From DTLC01 sp964555645 (GTDB lineage Bacteria > Verrucomicrobiota > Verrucomicrobiia > Limisphaerales > DTLC01): DNA of 64,000 bases. The stretch covers positions 1 through 64,000 of the forward strand of contig CAZKTA010000007.1 of NCBI GenBank assembly GCA_964555645.1, read 5' to 3'. A model generated the notes under the pieces. It saw only the letters and a list, made by a program, of their open reading frames with translations. It had not been told where the DNA came from and did no database searches. The translations under genes and the position numbers were made by a program. Positions 45,410-54,317 of this stretch are shown here, in pieces (position 1 is the first letter of the stretch; each line of letters begins with the position of its first letter).

Positions 45410-46680
45410 ACGTCACTGTGCTTGGCCTGTGGCATCTCGGATGCGTAACCGCAGTATGTTGCGCAAAGCATCACAATGTCATCGGGCTCGACTTCGACCA
45501 TGCCACAGTCGCAAAACTGCAATCTGGCAAAGCACCCATATTTGAGCCCGGCCTAGACGACCTGATAACCGCAGGCCTAACCAATGGCAGACTCACATTC
45601 ACAACCGACCCACAAGCAGCTTGTGCAAAAGCCGACATTCTGTGGGTCTGCTACGACACGCCCGTGGACGACAACGACGAGCCTAACACCGAGTTTGTGT
45701 TGCGCAACGTGCGTCGTGCACTACAGTATCTGCCCCCCAGCAGAATTGTCCTGGTGTCTGCACAACTGCCGGTCGGCACATGCAGCAAGCTCCAGACTGA
45801 GTATCCGCATCTCCAATTTGCGTGTGCGCCTGAAAACCTGCGTCTTGGCAAAGCAATTGAGGCTTTCGAAAAACCAGACCGAATTATCCTCGGCATACGC
45901 AATGAAGCCCAAAAACAGCTCTTGGAACAGCTTTTAGGCCCACTGAACGCGCGGTTGCTCTTCATGCGGACCGAGTCGGCCGAGATGGTCAAACACGCAT
46001 TAAACTCGTTTCTTGCGCTGTCTATTTCGTTCATTAACGAGATCGCGCGTCTTTGCGAGCACGTCGGCGCCGATGCACAGGAAGTTGCATTGGGCCTTAA
46101 GACAGACTCGCGCATTGGCCCAAAAGCATATCTGCGCCCGGGCAGCCCGTTTGCTGGCGGCACACTAGCGCGCGACGTTGTCACACTTGTGAACCTAGCG
46201 AGCGAAAAAGCCGAGCCTGTGTTTGTTGTCCCGGCAATAAAACAGAGCAACGACCAGCATCGCGGATGGGCATTTCGCAAATTGCAAATGGCGCTCGGTA
46301 ACCTGCGTGACAAAACCATTGCTGTACTCGGTTTGGTTTACACACCCGGTACGGACACACTCAGGCGCAGCGCCGCAGTTGAACTGTGCAAAAACCTAGC
46401 TACGGCGGGCGCGAAAGTTAAAGCGTTCGACCCCGCGATAAAATTGCCGCCCACGAACCTCGGCAATGTAGAGCTTACAATGCACCTTGCCGATGCGCTT
46501 ACTGCTGCGGACGCTGCAGTTGTGTCCACCGAATGGCCGGAGTTTCAGAAGGCAAACTGGGCCGACCTTGTCCAGCTCATGAAACGGCCGCTAATCGTTG
46601 ACCCGAATCGGTTTTTGGAAAACTGTTTGCGAGGCATTGCAGGTGTCGAACATATTTCGGTCGGACAACCCCGAGCATGA
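45406..46680 (+). CDS. Nucleotide-sugar dehydrogenase homologue without catalytic cysteine
   Basis: A 424-residue member of the UDP-glucose/GDP-mannose dehydrogenase family. It shows the Rossmann start VTVLGLWHLGCVTAVCCA, PIFEPGLDDL, a C-x-x-T-P-type loop (CYDTPVDDNDEPNTEF), SAQLPVGTC, and the C-terminal UDP-binding domain (VLGLVYTPGTDTLRRSAAVEL). In active enzymes the motif G-G-x-C-x-x-K-D carries the thiol that forms the thiohemiacetal; here it reads GGTLARD with Leu at about 254. It may therefore catalyse a different redox step, such as single oxidation or epimerisation, or be a binding protein. Its stop overlaps the SDR start (ATGA). Confidence 0.85.
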   Translation: MNVTVLGLWHLGCVTAVCCAKHHNVIGLDFDHATVAKLQSGKAPIFEPGLDDLITAGLTNGRLTFTTDPQAACAKADILWVCYDTPVDDNDEPNTEFVLRNVRRALQYLPPSRIVLVSAQLPVGTCSKLQTEYPHLQFACAPENLRLGKAIEAFEKPDRIILGIRNEAQKQLLEQLLGPLNARLLFMRTESAEMVKHALNSFLALSISFINEIARLCEHVGADAQEVALGLKTDSRIGPKAYLRPGSPFAGGTLARDVVTLVNLASEKAEPVFVVPAIKQSNDQHRGWAFRKLQMALGNLRDKTIAVLGLVYTPGTDTLRRSAAVELCKNLATAGAKVKAFDPAIKLPPTNLGNVELTMHLADALTAADAAVVSTEWPEFQKANWADLVQLMKRPLIVDPNRFLENCLRGIAGVEHISVGQPRA

Positions 46681-47543
46681 AACTCAAAGGTCTTAACGTA
46701 CTCATAACGGGCGCAAGTCGCGGCCTCGGCAGGGTAATTGCCGAACAGTTCCTACGCGAAGGCGCTTCAATTGCTATCTGCGCACGCAACAAAAGCGAAC
46801 TCGCTGCCACTCAACAAGAGCTTGCAAATCGTTTTCCAGCACAAACTGTAATCGCCCAGCAATGTGATGTCGCAGATGAATCACAAGTAAACGCGCTTGT
46901 AGAGTTTGCACTGAGCGGGCTTGGCTCGATCCAAGCACTCGTGCTCAACGCCGGCGTTTATGGGCCGATGGGACCAACCGAGAGCGTTGACCTTGCCGAG
47001 TGGCGGCGCGCACTCGAAATCAACCTGTTCGGCGTGCTGCTGCCATGCCGCGCACTCATACCACACTTCAAAAAAGCTGGACGCGGTAAAATTATCGTGC
47101 TCAGCGGGGGCGGCGCTACAAATCCGTTGCCAAACATAAGCGCATACGCAGCGTCTAAGGCGGCTGCGATTCGACTCATGGAAACGTTGGCCGAAGAACT
47201 GAGACCGTTTAAAGTTGATGTAAACGCAATTGCCCCCGGACCACTTGCAACACGGTTCGTTGACCAGGTGCTCGAAGCCGGCCCGGAAAAGGTCGGACGC
47301 GCTTTCTACGAGAAAAACCTGCAATGGAAAAAAACCGGCGCTACACCGCCCGAGCTAGGCGCGCGTCTGGCGGTGTACCTTGCAAGCGCAGACAGTGATG
47401 GTATAACCGGCAAACTCATTAGCGCGCAATGGGACCCGTGGGAACGCCTGCACGAGTTCAAAGAAGACCTCAACAGCGACATTTACACGCTGCGGCGCAT
47501 CGTGCCTAAAGACCGCGGAAAAACGTGGGGTGAAAAAATGTGA
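46677..47543 (+). CDS. Short-chain dehydrogenase/reductase in the sugar cluster
   Basis: A classical SDR of 288 residues. Cofactor loop TGASRGLGRVIAEQF, DV at the end of strand 4 (CDVADES), LVLNAGVYGP, and the catalytic Tyr-x-x-x-Lys (Y157, K161) in SAYAASKAA, with the Ser in IVLSGGGA. The C-terminal extension (SAQWDPWERL, then SDIYTLRRIVPKDRG) is longer than usual and may shape the sugar site. Arg in CARN after strand 2 suggests NADP(H). Its start overlaps the dehydrogenase stop by four bases. The substrate is probably a nucleotide-linked or phosphorylated sugar, by context. Confidence 0.88.
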   Translation: MKLKGLNVLITGASRGLGRVIAEQFLREGASIAICARNKSELAATQQELANRFPAQTVIAQQCDVADESQVNALVEFALSGLGSIQALVLNAGVYGPMGPTESVDLAEWRRALEINLFGVLLPCRALIPHFKKAGRGKIIVLSGGGATNPLPNISAYAASKAAAIRLMETLAEELRPFKVDVNAIAPGPLATRFVDQVLEAGPEKVGRAFYEKNLQWKKTGATPPELGARLAVYLASADSDGITGKLISAQWDPWERLHEFKEDLNSDIYTLRRIVPKDRGKTWGEKM

Positions 47544-47637
47544 TTGTTAGATCGCGAAACTTTCAACCCGTTGAAATGCGGCAAATTCCCTGTGTAACGG
47601 TTCCGCAATTTAACGGTTCTACGAGAGCAACGTGCAC

Positions 47638-48696
47638 ATGAACTACGCAATCATCGGCTGTGGATTGATCGGCAAAAAACGGCTGGCTGCACTGCCTGCT
47701 GGGTCAAAACTGGCTGTTGCGTGCGACACCGACCTCAAGCGCGCAGAAGAACTTGTCAAGCTGGCCGGCACCGGCTGTGCAACCACCGACTACAAGCAAG
47801 CCGTCGCAAACCCCGGTGTTGAGGCCGTGATAGTTGCCACAGTCAACGCTGCCTTGGCCGAAGTCACAGCCGCCGCAATTTGCGCAGGCAAACATGTACT
47901 CGTCGAAAAACCAGTTGCAGTTTCAGTTCGGCAGATCGACGAGCTTATCTTGCTGACCGAAAAACACCGCGTGTGTGTACGTGTTGGGTTTAACCACAGG
48001 TTCCATCCTGCGGTGCGCAAAGCACGTCAAATATTCGAGTCGGGTGTGATTGGTGAATTGATGTTCATTCGCGGGCGGTACGGACACGGAGGCAGGCTCG
48101 GCTACGAAAAAGAATGGCGCGCAAACCCAGCCTTGTCCGGCGGCGGCGAGCTGATTGATCAAGGAACGCATTTGATTGACCTGGCAAGCTGGTTTTTGGG
48201 GCCGTTCACACAGGTCGAGGGTCATATTGCGACCTATTTTTGGCAGATGCCTGTTGAAGACAATGCTTTCATAAGCTTGCGCACTGCAGCGGGCCAAACA
48301 GCTTGGCTACATGTCAGTTGGACGGAATGGAAAAACTTGTTCTCAGTGGAGATTTACGGCCGCACAGGTAAACTGCTCATCGAAGGACTCGGCGGCAGTT
48401 ACGGGCTCGAACGGCTTTACCATTACCAGATGAAACCGCAGCTCGGCCCGCCCGAGACAATTATCTACGAATTCCCCGGCCAAGATGAATCGTGGCGAAT
48501 GGAGTTGGCCGAGTTCGAAAACGAAATTGCCGAAACCAAAACCTTGGAACAACCAACAGAAAAGCTACTAACTGGGCGGACAGGGGCGGGTTTATTGGCA
48601 GCTCGCGCAACATTGAAGGTTGTTGAAGAATTGTACACGCGCTGTGCAAACTCGATAAAAAACCGACCACAAGCCAACAAAGAACATTTCGTATGA
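47638..48696 (+). CDS. Gfo/Idh/MocA-family sugar oxidoreductase
   Basis: A 352-residue NAD(P)-dependent oxidoreductase. Rossmann loop YAIIGCGLIGKKRL, the family motif VEKPVA with catalytic Lys at about 91, GFNHRFHPAVRKAR, and the C-terminal GGGELIDQGTHLIDLASWFLG, with the His-bearing segment common in sugar dehydrogenases. ATG 47638 is preferred to GTG 47632 because it is two codons from the first strand. The gene follows the SDR after 94 bp and overlaps the kinase start (ATGA at 48693), so it belongs to the same cluster. Confidence 0.9.
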   Translation: MNYAIIGCGLIGKKRLAALPAGSKLAVACDTDLKRAEELVKLAGTGCATTDYKQAVANPGVEAVIVATVNAALAEVTAAAICAGKHVLVEKPVAVSVRQIDELILLTEKHRVCVRVGFNHRFHPAVRKARQIFESGVIGELMFIRGRYGHGGRLGYEKEWRANPALSGGGELIDQGTHLIDLASWFLGPFTQVEGHIATYFWQMPVEDNAFISLRTAAGQTAWLHVSWTEWKNLFSVEIYGRTGKLLIEGLGGSYGLERLYHYQMKPQLGPPETIIYEFPGQDESWRMELAEFENEIAETKTLEQPTEKLLTGRTGAGLLAARATLKVVEELYTRCANSIKNRPQANKEHFV

Positions 48697-49673
48697 TCAT
48701 TGCACGGTCGCCATTGCGAATCACGCTTGGTGGTGGCGGGACAGACCTGCCCTCTTATTACGAACGGTTTGGCGGGTTTTTGATTGCCGCCGCCATTAAC
48801 AAATACGTGTACATCACACTGCACGAGACGTTCGTGCCAGACCTAATCGTCAAATACTCGCGACTCGAGCGCGTGCCGGACGCAAGCAAACTCGAACACC
48901 CCATAATCCGCGAGGCATTCGCCATGCTCGGCATGGACGGGCACGGGCTCGAATTAACCTCGATGGCCGATATACCTGCCGGCACTGGCCTAGGCTCATC
49001 CGGCAGCTTCACAACTGCACTGCTAAGAGTGCTGCATGCATACAAGCGGAACCTAGTACACCCGGCTGAGCTGGCCGAACAGGCATGCGAAATCGAAATC
49101 AACAGGCTTAAAGAGCCAATCGGCAAACAGGACCAATACATCGCCGCGTTTGGGGGTATCACCTGCTTCGAATTTCAACAAGATGGTAAAGTCCGCGCAT
49201 GGCCGCTCAGGCTAAGTGAGGAAACCAGGTTCAATCTAGAAGACAATTTGTTGCTTTTCTTCACCGGTTTTTCGCGCTCGGCCTCGGTAATCCTCAAAGA
49301 CCAAGACACCCGCAGCAAACAGCTCGACCAAGTAATGATCGATAACCTACACTTCATCAAAAAACTGGCGTACGACAGCCAGCGCGCACTCGAGGCCGGT
49401 GAACTGCGTGAGTTCGCGCGCCTAATGGATGTGCACTGGGAACATAAAAAACGGCGCTCAACCAGTATATCAAATCCAAAGATAAACGAATGGTACGAAC
49501 TGGCTAGGGCAAATGGTGCGCTTGGCGGTAAATTGATTGGTGCAGGTGGTGGCGGGTTCCTCATGTTCTACGCCGAGGACAAAACGCGGCTGCGTCATGT
49601 AATGCGCCAAACCGGGTTGAAAGAGGTCAGGTTCAATTTCGATTTCGAAGGCACAAAACTGTTGATCTCCTGA
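48693..49673 (+). CDS. GHMP-family sugar kinase (HddA-like)
   Basis: A 326-residue kinase resembling D-glycero-alpha-D-manno-heptose 7-phosphate kinase (HddA) and related fucokinase-type enzymes. N-terminal RSPLRITLGGGGTDLPSYY is the family start; the ATP loop is PAGTGLGSSGSFTTALL; KEPIGKQDQYIAAFGG follows; motif 3 is GGKLIGAGGGGFLMFYAE near the C terminus. It phosphorylates an anomeric or sugar hydroxyl before nucleotidyl transfer by the next gene. The start overlaps the oxidoreductase stop and the stop overlaps the next start (TGATG), so all three are coupled. A plain L-fucose or arabinose kinase role remains possible. Confidence 0.88.
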   Translation: MIIARSPLRITLGGGGTDLPSYYERFGGFLIAAAINKYVYITLHETFVPDLIVKYSRLERVPDASKLEHPIIREAFAMLGMDGHGLELTSMADIPAGTGLGSSGSFTTALLRVLHAYKRNLVHPAELAEQACEIEINRLKEPIGKQDQYIAAFGGITCFEFQQDGKVRAWPLRLSEETRFNLEDNLLLFFTGFSRSASVILKDQDTRSKQLDQVMIDNLHFIKKLAYDSQRALEAGELREFARLMDVHWEHKKRRSTSISNPKINEWYELARANGALGGKLIGAGGGGFLMFYAEDKTRLRHVMRQTGLKEVRFNFDFEGTKLLIS

Positions 49674-50383
49674 TGCGAACTCTCGGTTTGCCAGTTGCAA
49701 TCTTGGCCGGTGGCCTCGGCACACGTCTAAGGCCGCTTACGGAAAAAGTACCAAAGTCGCTCTTGCCGGTGGCTGGCCGGCCGTTCCTGGCGCATCAACT
49801 TGAATTGCTCCGTGCTCAGGGGGTTAAGCAGGTTGTGTTGTGCGTCGGGCACATGGGCGAGTTAATCCAACGCGAGTTCGGCGACGGCTCATCATACGGT
49901 GTGCACATCAGCTATTCGTTCGACGGTCCGAGACTGCTCGGCACAGGTGGCGCAATCAAACGTGCATTGCCATTGCTTGGAGCTGAATTCTTTGTATTGT
50001 ACGGCGACTCGTATTTGCCAACGGAATTCGCGCCGGTGGCCGAGTTTTTCCGCCAGTCGGGCAAACTAGCCTGCATGACCGTGTTCCGTAACGAAGACAG
50101 GTTCGACACCAGCAACGTTGTGTATCGCGATGGCAATGTGATTGCGTACGACAAAAAAAACAAACTGCCGCACATGCACTACATTGATTACGGCCTGAGC
50201 GTGTTCAAAGCAGTTGCATTCGACCCTTTCCCACCGGATCAGCCGTTTGACCTTGCTGATGTGCTGGCAAAGCTTGTGCAGGATAATCAGCTTGCCGGTT
50301 ACGAAGTGCACCAGCGGTTCTACGAGATCGGGTCGCCGTCTGGGCTTGCCGAGCTTGAAAAACTCCTGAACACAAATCAATAG
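49673..50383 (+). CDS. Sugar-phosphate nucleotidyltransferase (HddC-like)
   Basis: A 236-residue enzyme that activates a sugar 1-phosphate with an NTP. The signature VAILAGGLGTRLRPLTEKVPKSLLPVAGRPFL is complete (G-x-G-T-R-x9-P-K). The metal-binding Asp is in LYGDSYL. A GTGGAIKRAL motif is typical of HddC and of GDP/CDP-sugar synthases. No C-terminal beta-helix domain is present. It ends the coupled series started by the dehydrogenase homologue. uppP follows after 114 bp, which suggests the activated sugar enters a lipid-linked surface glycan. Confidence 0.9.
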   Translation: MRTLGLPVAILAGGLGTRLRPLTEKVPKSLLPVAGRPFLAHQLELLRAQGVKQVVLCVGHMGELIQREFGDGSSYGVHISYSFDGPRLLGTGGAIKRALPLLGAEFFVLYGDSYLPTEFAPVAEFFRQSGKLACMTVFRNEDRFDTSNVVYRDGNVIAYDKKNKLPHMHYIDYGLSVFKAVAFDPFPPDQPFDLADVLAKLVQDNQLAGYEVHQRFYEIGSPSGLAELEKLLNTNQ

Positions 50384-50497
50384 TCAGAATACACGCCGCA
50401 GCCGATAAATGTATCCCCCACACCATAACGTGTCTTACGCTCGCAACTGGCTTAGTTTTTGGCTTTTCAGCCCTTGTTCGCCAGGTTAGACAACTGC

Positions 50498-51292
50498 ATG
50501 CAAGATTGGCTGGTCACAATTCTGCTCGGCATTGTCGAGGGCATAACCGAATTCATACCTATCTCTTCGACCGGCCACCTGCTGATTGTCGAACACGCCC
50601 TCGGCGCAAGAAAAAGCGACATGTTCAATGTCGTCATACAATCCGGTGCGGTTCTTGCTGTGCTGCCCGTTTTCAAGGCGCGCTTGAGCCAGTTTTACCG
50701 CAAGTGGCACGATAAACAAACCCAACATTATGCACTTAAGTTGCTCATGGCGTTTGTGCTGACGGGTATTGGGGGTGTGGTGCTCGAAAAAGCTGGACTG
50801 GAACTGCCCGAACAACTCTGGCCGGTTGCACTTGCACTATTTTTGGGTGGAGTGGCGTTTCTGCTTGTCGAACGATGGCTCAAAGCAAGGCAATTGACAG
50901 ACCAAATAACCTGGTCGGTTGCAATTTGTGTGGGGCTTGCACAACTTGTAGCGGCGATTTTCCCCGGCACCTCACGCTCAGGCGCAAGTATTCTAATTTG
51001 TCTTTTGCTCGGTGTGAACCGTGTTGCAGCAACTGAATTTTCGTTTCTTGTCGGTATACCGACCATGCTGGCCGCAGGTGGATTAAAGATCTTTAGTGCA
51101 CTAACCCACACGACCGGATCGCATCCAATCGAACCTTGGCCAATGCCATTGCTCGGGTTTGTTACGGCTGCTGTGGTATCATTTGCGGCCGTAAAATGGC
51201 TGCTCGGTTATGTGCAGACTCACACGTTTGTTTTGTTCGGGTGGTACAGAATCGCTGCGGCGGGCGTTTTAATTTTGTTGGGTGTGCTTTAA
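50498..51292 (+). CDS. uppP: Undecaprenyl-diphosphatase
   Basis: An integral membrane phosphatase (BacA type) that recycles undecaprenyl diphosphate for peptidoglycan and other glycans. The 264-residue protein has the two conserved active-site stretches: GIVEGITEFIPISSTGHLLIVEH near the N terminus and FPGTSRSGASILICLLLG in the middle. About eight membrane segments are visible. ATG 50498 places the first motif where the family has it; the frame is open from 50459. The position after the sugar-nucleotide genes fits surface polysaccharide synthesis. Confidence 0.95.
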   Translation: MQDWLVTILLGIVEGITEFIPISSTGHLLIVEHALGARKSDMFNVVIQSGAVLAVLPVFKARLSQFYRKWHDKQTQHYALKLLMAFVLTGIGGVVLEKAGLELPEQLWPVALALFLGGVAFLLVERWLKARQLTDQITWSVAICVGLAQLVAAIFPGTSRSGASILICLLLGVNRVAATEFSFLVGIPTMLAAGGLKIFSALTHTTGSHPIEPWPMPLLGFVTAAVVSFAAVKWLLGYVQTHTFVLFGWYRIAAAGVLILLGVL

Positions 51293-51412
51293 ACACGCCG
51301 CTCTGAGACTCAAAAAACCCTGCCAGTTTTCAAAATCCCAAGTCAAAAACAAACACATACCATCCCTAACATAGGCCGGAACATACCCACAGAACGAGCT
51401 TTCGTCTACAGG

Positions 51413-51979
51413 TTACCTGATAGGTGCAGGAATAAAAATTTTCTGGCCAACCCTGAGCCGTCTTGGGTCTAGGCCCGGGTTTGCTGCAACGATTTCTTCG
51501 ACTGTGACCTTGATGTTTTTCTGCCGATACGCTTCGGCTATAGCCGATAATGTATCCCCCGACTGAACGACGTACTCGTATCCTTTTTGGTCCGGGGATA
51601 TCCGGGTGGTATCAACCGTTGGGTTGCTGGCTGGCCGTGTGGAGGCGGCCAGGGCTTTGCCGAGTTTCTCGATCTCTTTGAGTATCAACTCCTTGTCGGC
51701 CTCGCGTTTACGGTCAAGTTCCTGAATCTTGTCGGCCAACAGTTTCAGTTCCTCGCGCGTGACGAATCGAGCCTGTGCATTTGCCTGGCCCGCGCTCAAG
51801 GCCGATAACTCGCGTGCCAATTCGGTTATCTGCTCGCGCTGTTCACGCTGTGCAACAAACAAGTCCTCGACTTGCCCCTGCAGCTTGTTGAGGCGTTCCT
51901 CGACGGCCGGGTCCTGTGCGCACAGGTGCGCACCACAACACAAAACTGCAACAGCCAGCAAACGCAAAATTCGGTTCAT
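51413..51979 (-). CDS. Secreted coiled-coil protein with C-terminal LysM domain
   Basis: A 188-residue exported protein. Residues 1-22 are a signal peptide (RILRLLAVAVLCCGAHLCAQ). The region from about 25 to 112 is a heptad-rich helix with many Gln, Glu and Leu (coiled coil). A linker follows, then a LysM domain (about 138-186: YEYVVQSGDTLSAIAEAYRQ, IVAANPGLDPRRLRVGQKIFIP), which binds peptidoglycan glycan chains. Start at ATG 51979. The layout is like cell-division or envelope-anchoring proteins that oligomerise through the coiled coil. The precise role is unknown. Confidence 0.82.
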   Translation of the reverse strand: MNRILRLLAVAVLCCGAHLCAQDPAVEERLNKLQGQVEDLFVAQREQREQITELARELSALSAGQANAQARFVTREELKLLADKIQELDRKREADKELILKEIEKLGKALAASTRPASNPTVDTTRISPDQKGYEYVVQSGDTLSAIAEAYRQKNIKVTVEEIVAANPGLDPRRLRVGQKIFIPAPIR

Positions 51980-52407
51980 GACCATCACAATAGGCACTCA
52001 GCAGTCAACAGCGCAAGCATTCAAAGCCAATTCGGGTTACACCGAATTAAGTCAGTCGCCTTTTAAACAACTAAACATGGAAAATCCCAACCCGATCCTA
52101 AGCTTAGCAATCGCATCTTTGCCCAGAAGGTAGGTCGTGTCTAAACACCGCCCGGGACACAGCCGAACCTGGCTGCGGCCAAAAAGCTGTTGCAATCCGG
52201 CGTGCTAATGCTAAATTTCCCGGTCTTTTTTGGGGCGTTGGCTGCCCAAGTAAAAGTGCCGCGCCAACGCCTAATGAACGGCCACTAAAATTTGCCTGGG
52301 CTTGGGGAAGCTCGGGCGGCCATAACAACAACGGTAAATAATCCCGTGTTTCCGCGGGATGGCGTGCTCGGTCTAGCGCCGGGTATGCTTTCAACAAAAG
52401 GAAAGCT
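51980..52407. other. Gap of about 430 bp before rpsB
   Basis: The gap lies between the divergent LysM gene and rpsB. It should hold the ribosomal-protein promoter and leader. I see a Shine-Dalgarno sequence (AAAGGA at 52397-52402) but no clear -35/-10 pair and no recognised S2 leader structure. Confidence 0.4.
52397..52402 (+). promoter_or_regulatory. Shine-Dalgarno of rpsB
   Basis: AAAGGA ends 5 nt before the GTG at 52408 and supports this non-ATG start for S2. Confidence 0.6.
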
Positions 52408-53235
52408 GTGTTAAGCATAGGCGTAAAAGAACTGTTAGAAGCAGGCGTACACTTTGGACATCAAACGCGGCGTTGGAACCCGAAGATGAAACCTTACATC
52501 TTCGAGGCGCGCGACGGCATTCACATCATCAACCTTGACAAAACACTCGCACAACTGGAGGCAGCTTGTAATTTCCTAGCTGACTGTGTCCGCAAGGGCG
52601 AGCGCGTATTGTTTGTCGGAACCAAAAAACAGGCCCAACAGGCCATCAAAGAAACTGCAATTGCATGTGGGCAGTTCCACGTCACAGAACGTTGGCTGGG
52701 CGGTACATTGACGAATTTCCAAACCGTAAGGCGTTCGGTCCTAAGGCTTAAAGAACTCGAAAAACTCGACTCCTCAGGCGCAATTAACGCCTACGGCAAA
52801 CAAGAACAAGCCTCACTGCGCCGCGAGGCAAACCGGCTGTTCAAGTACTTCGACGGGATCCGCGGCATGGACAAGTTGCCCGGCGCGTTGTTCATTGTGG
52901 ACATCAAACGCGAGCGCAACGCCGTGGCTGAAGCGCGCCGCGTTAAGATCCCGGCCGTTGCCATCGTAGACACAAACTGTGACCCTGAGCTTGTTGACTA
53001 CCCAATTCCTGCCAATGACGACGCAATCAGGTCAATACGGTTGATCTTGAGCACGATCGCACAGGCAATCACAAACGCGCGCGCTGAACATGAAACCAGG
53101 GCGGCACGTGCAGGACGCGCAACTCAATTGCCGACTGCAGCCGAACCGAGCAGTGTCATCGCATCTGAAGCTGAGCCGGGGATTGAACAGGTGCAACCAG
53201 CCGCAACGCCTGAGCAACCACAAGCACAGCCTTGA
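52408..53235 (+). CDS. rpsB: 30S ribosomal protein S2
   Basis: A structural protein of the small ribosomal subunit. Signatures: VKELLEAGVHFGHQTRRWNPKM, IFEARDGIHIINLDKT, VLFVGTKKQAQQAIKE, ERWLGGTLTNFQTV, and AIVDTNCDPELVDYPIPANDDAIRSIRL. At 275 residues it has a C-terminal Ala/Pro/Gln/Glu-rich extension of about 40 residues beyond the usual fold, likely disordered. Translation starts at GTG. It is followed by tsf after 81 bp, the standard rpsB-tsf order. Confidence 0.97.
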   Translation: MLSIGVKELLEAGVHFGHQTRRWNPKMKPYIFEARDGIHIINLDKTLAQLEAACNFLADCVRKGERVLFVGTKKQAQQAIKETAIACGQFHVTERWLGGTLTNFQTVRRSVLRLKELEKLDSSGAINAYGKQEQASLRREANRLFKYFDGIRGMDKLPGALFIVDIKRERNAVAEARRVKIPAVAIVDTNCDPELVDYPIPANDDAIRSIRLILSTIAQAITNARAEHETRAARAGRATQLPTAAEPSSVIASEAEPGIEQVQPAATPEQPQAQP

Positions 53236-53316
53236 GCAATTGGACTTTTTCGAAATGGCTGACAACCCAGTTCACACCTAACAACCCAATAACAATTTCA
53301 AAACCAATACGAACCT

Positions 53317-54159
53317 ATGGCCGAAATTTCTGCTGCAACAGTTGTCAAGCTGCGCGAAATGACAAGCGCAGGTATGATGGATTGCAAAAAAGCACTCATC
53401 GAGGCCAACGGCGACCTGCAAAAGGCAATCGAAATCCTGCGCAAAAAAGGCGCTGCCACCGCCCAAATCAAAGCCGCGCGCTCAACCAAGCAAGGTGTAA
53501 TTGCCAGGTACATACAGCCAGGCGCACGGCTCGGTGTACTCGTCGAAGTTAACTGTGAGACCGACTTTGTTGCACGCAACGAAATGTTCCGCGCATTCGC
53601 TGATGAGGTTGCGCGCAAACTTGCCGCTGATCCCAACGTTGACCTCGAACCGGATCGCCAAGAGATAGTCGGCAAAATCCGCGAAAACATTCGAATCGCA
53701 CGACACGCACGAATGGAAGTTAGCGGCAGCGGTATGGTCGCTGCATATATACACACTGGTGCAAAGGTGGGCGTACTGGTTGAAGTTGGCGCCGGCAAAG
53801 AAGAAACGGTTGCGAATGACGAATTCAAACAGCTTGTCAAAGACATCACGCTACAGATCGCCGCGGCGCATCCGTTTTCAATCTCACGCGCTGACGTTGA
53901 CCCGGCCGTCGTAGCCAAGGAAAAGGAAATCGCTGCTGAACAGGCCAAAGGCAAACCACCACAGGCAATCGAAAAGATTGTGCAGGGCAGACTCGAAAAG
54001 TTTTACCAAACCTACTGCTTGCTCGAACAAGGGTTCGTGAAGCAAAACGGCGAGATTTCCGTCAAGCAGCACATCGATAACGTCGCTAGTAAACTCGGCG
54101 ACCAATTCACCGTCCGCAGATTCGTCAGGTTCCAGGTCGGCGAAGAGCAACAAATCTGA
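53317..54159 (+). CDS. tsf: Translation elongation factor Ts
   Basis: The nucleotide exchange factor for EF-Tu. 280 residues. The N-terminal UBA-like domain has VVKLREMTSAGMMDCKKALIEANGDLQKAIEILRKKG; the core contains the EF-Tu contact motif VNCETDFVARN, and a second core half IHTGAKVGVLVEVGAGKEE. Length and order with rpsB are typical. Confidence 0.97.
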   Translation: MAEISAATVVKLREMTSAGMMDCKKALIEANGDLQKAIEILRKKGAATAQIKAARSTKQGVIARYIQPGARLGVLVEVNCETDFVARNEMFRAFADEVARKLAADPNVDLEPDRQEIVGKIRENIRIARHARMEVSGSGMVAAYIHTGAKVGVLVEVGAGKEETVANDEFKQLVKDITLQIAAAHPFSISRADVDPAVVAKEKEIAAEQAKGKPPQAIEKIVQGRLEKFYQTYCLLEQGFVKQNGEISVKQHIDNVASKLGDQFTVRRFVRFQVGEEQQI

Positions 54160-54206
54160 CCTATACGGCGCTGTCGCTGCACGTGCAAAGTATTGGCTCG
54201 GCTACG

Positions 54207-54247
54207 AGGGCGTAATCCCGACACGCCCAATGTAACCGTTACGCCCT
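54207..54247 (+). terminator. Inverted repeat after tsf
   Basis: AGGGCGTAA (54207-54215) and TTACGCCCT (54239-54247) are perfect 9-bp arms with a 23-nt loop, 48 nt after the tsf stop. No T-run follows, so it is either a Rho-dependent end, a mRNA-stabilising stem, or an operator upstream of pyk. Confidence 0.4.
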
Positions 54248-54317
54248 GGCCAAAACCGTGTCCTCAACTTTGGCGTTTCACACTCCACCGTAAGTCATCA
54301 TAATCGGACCCACTATT

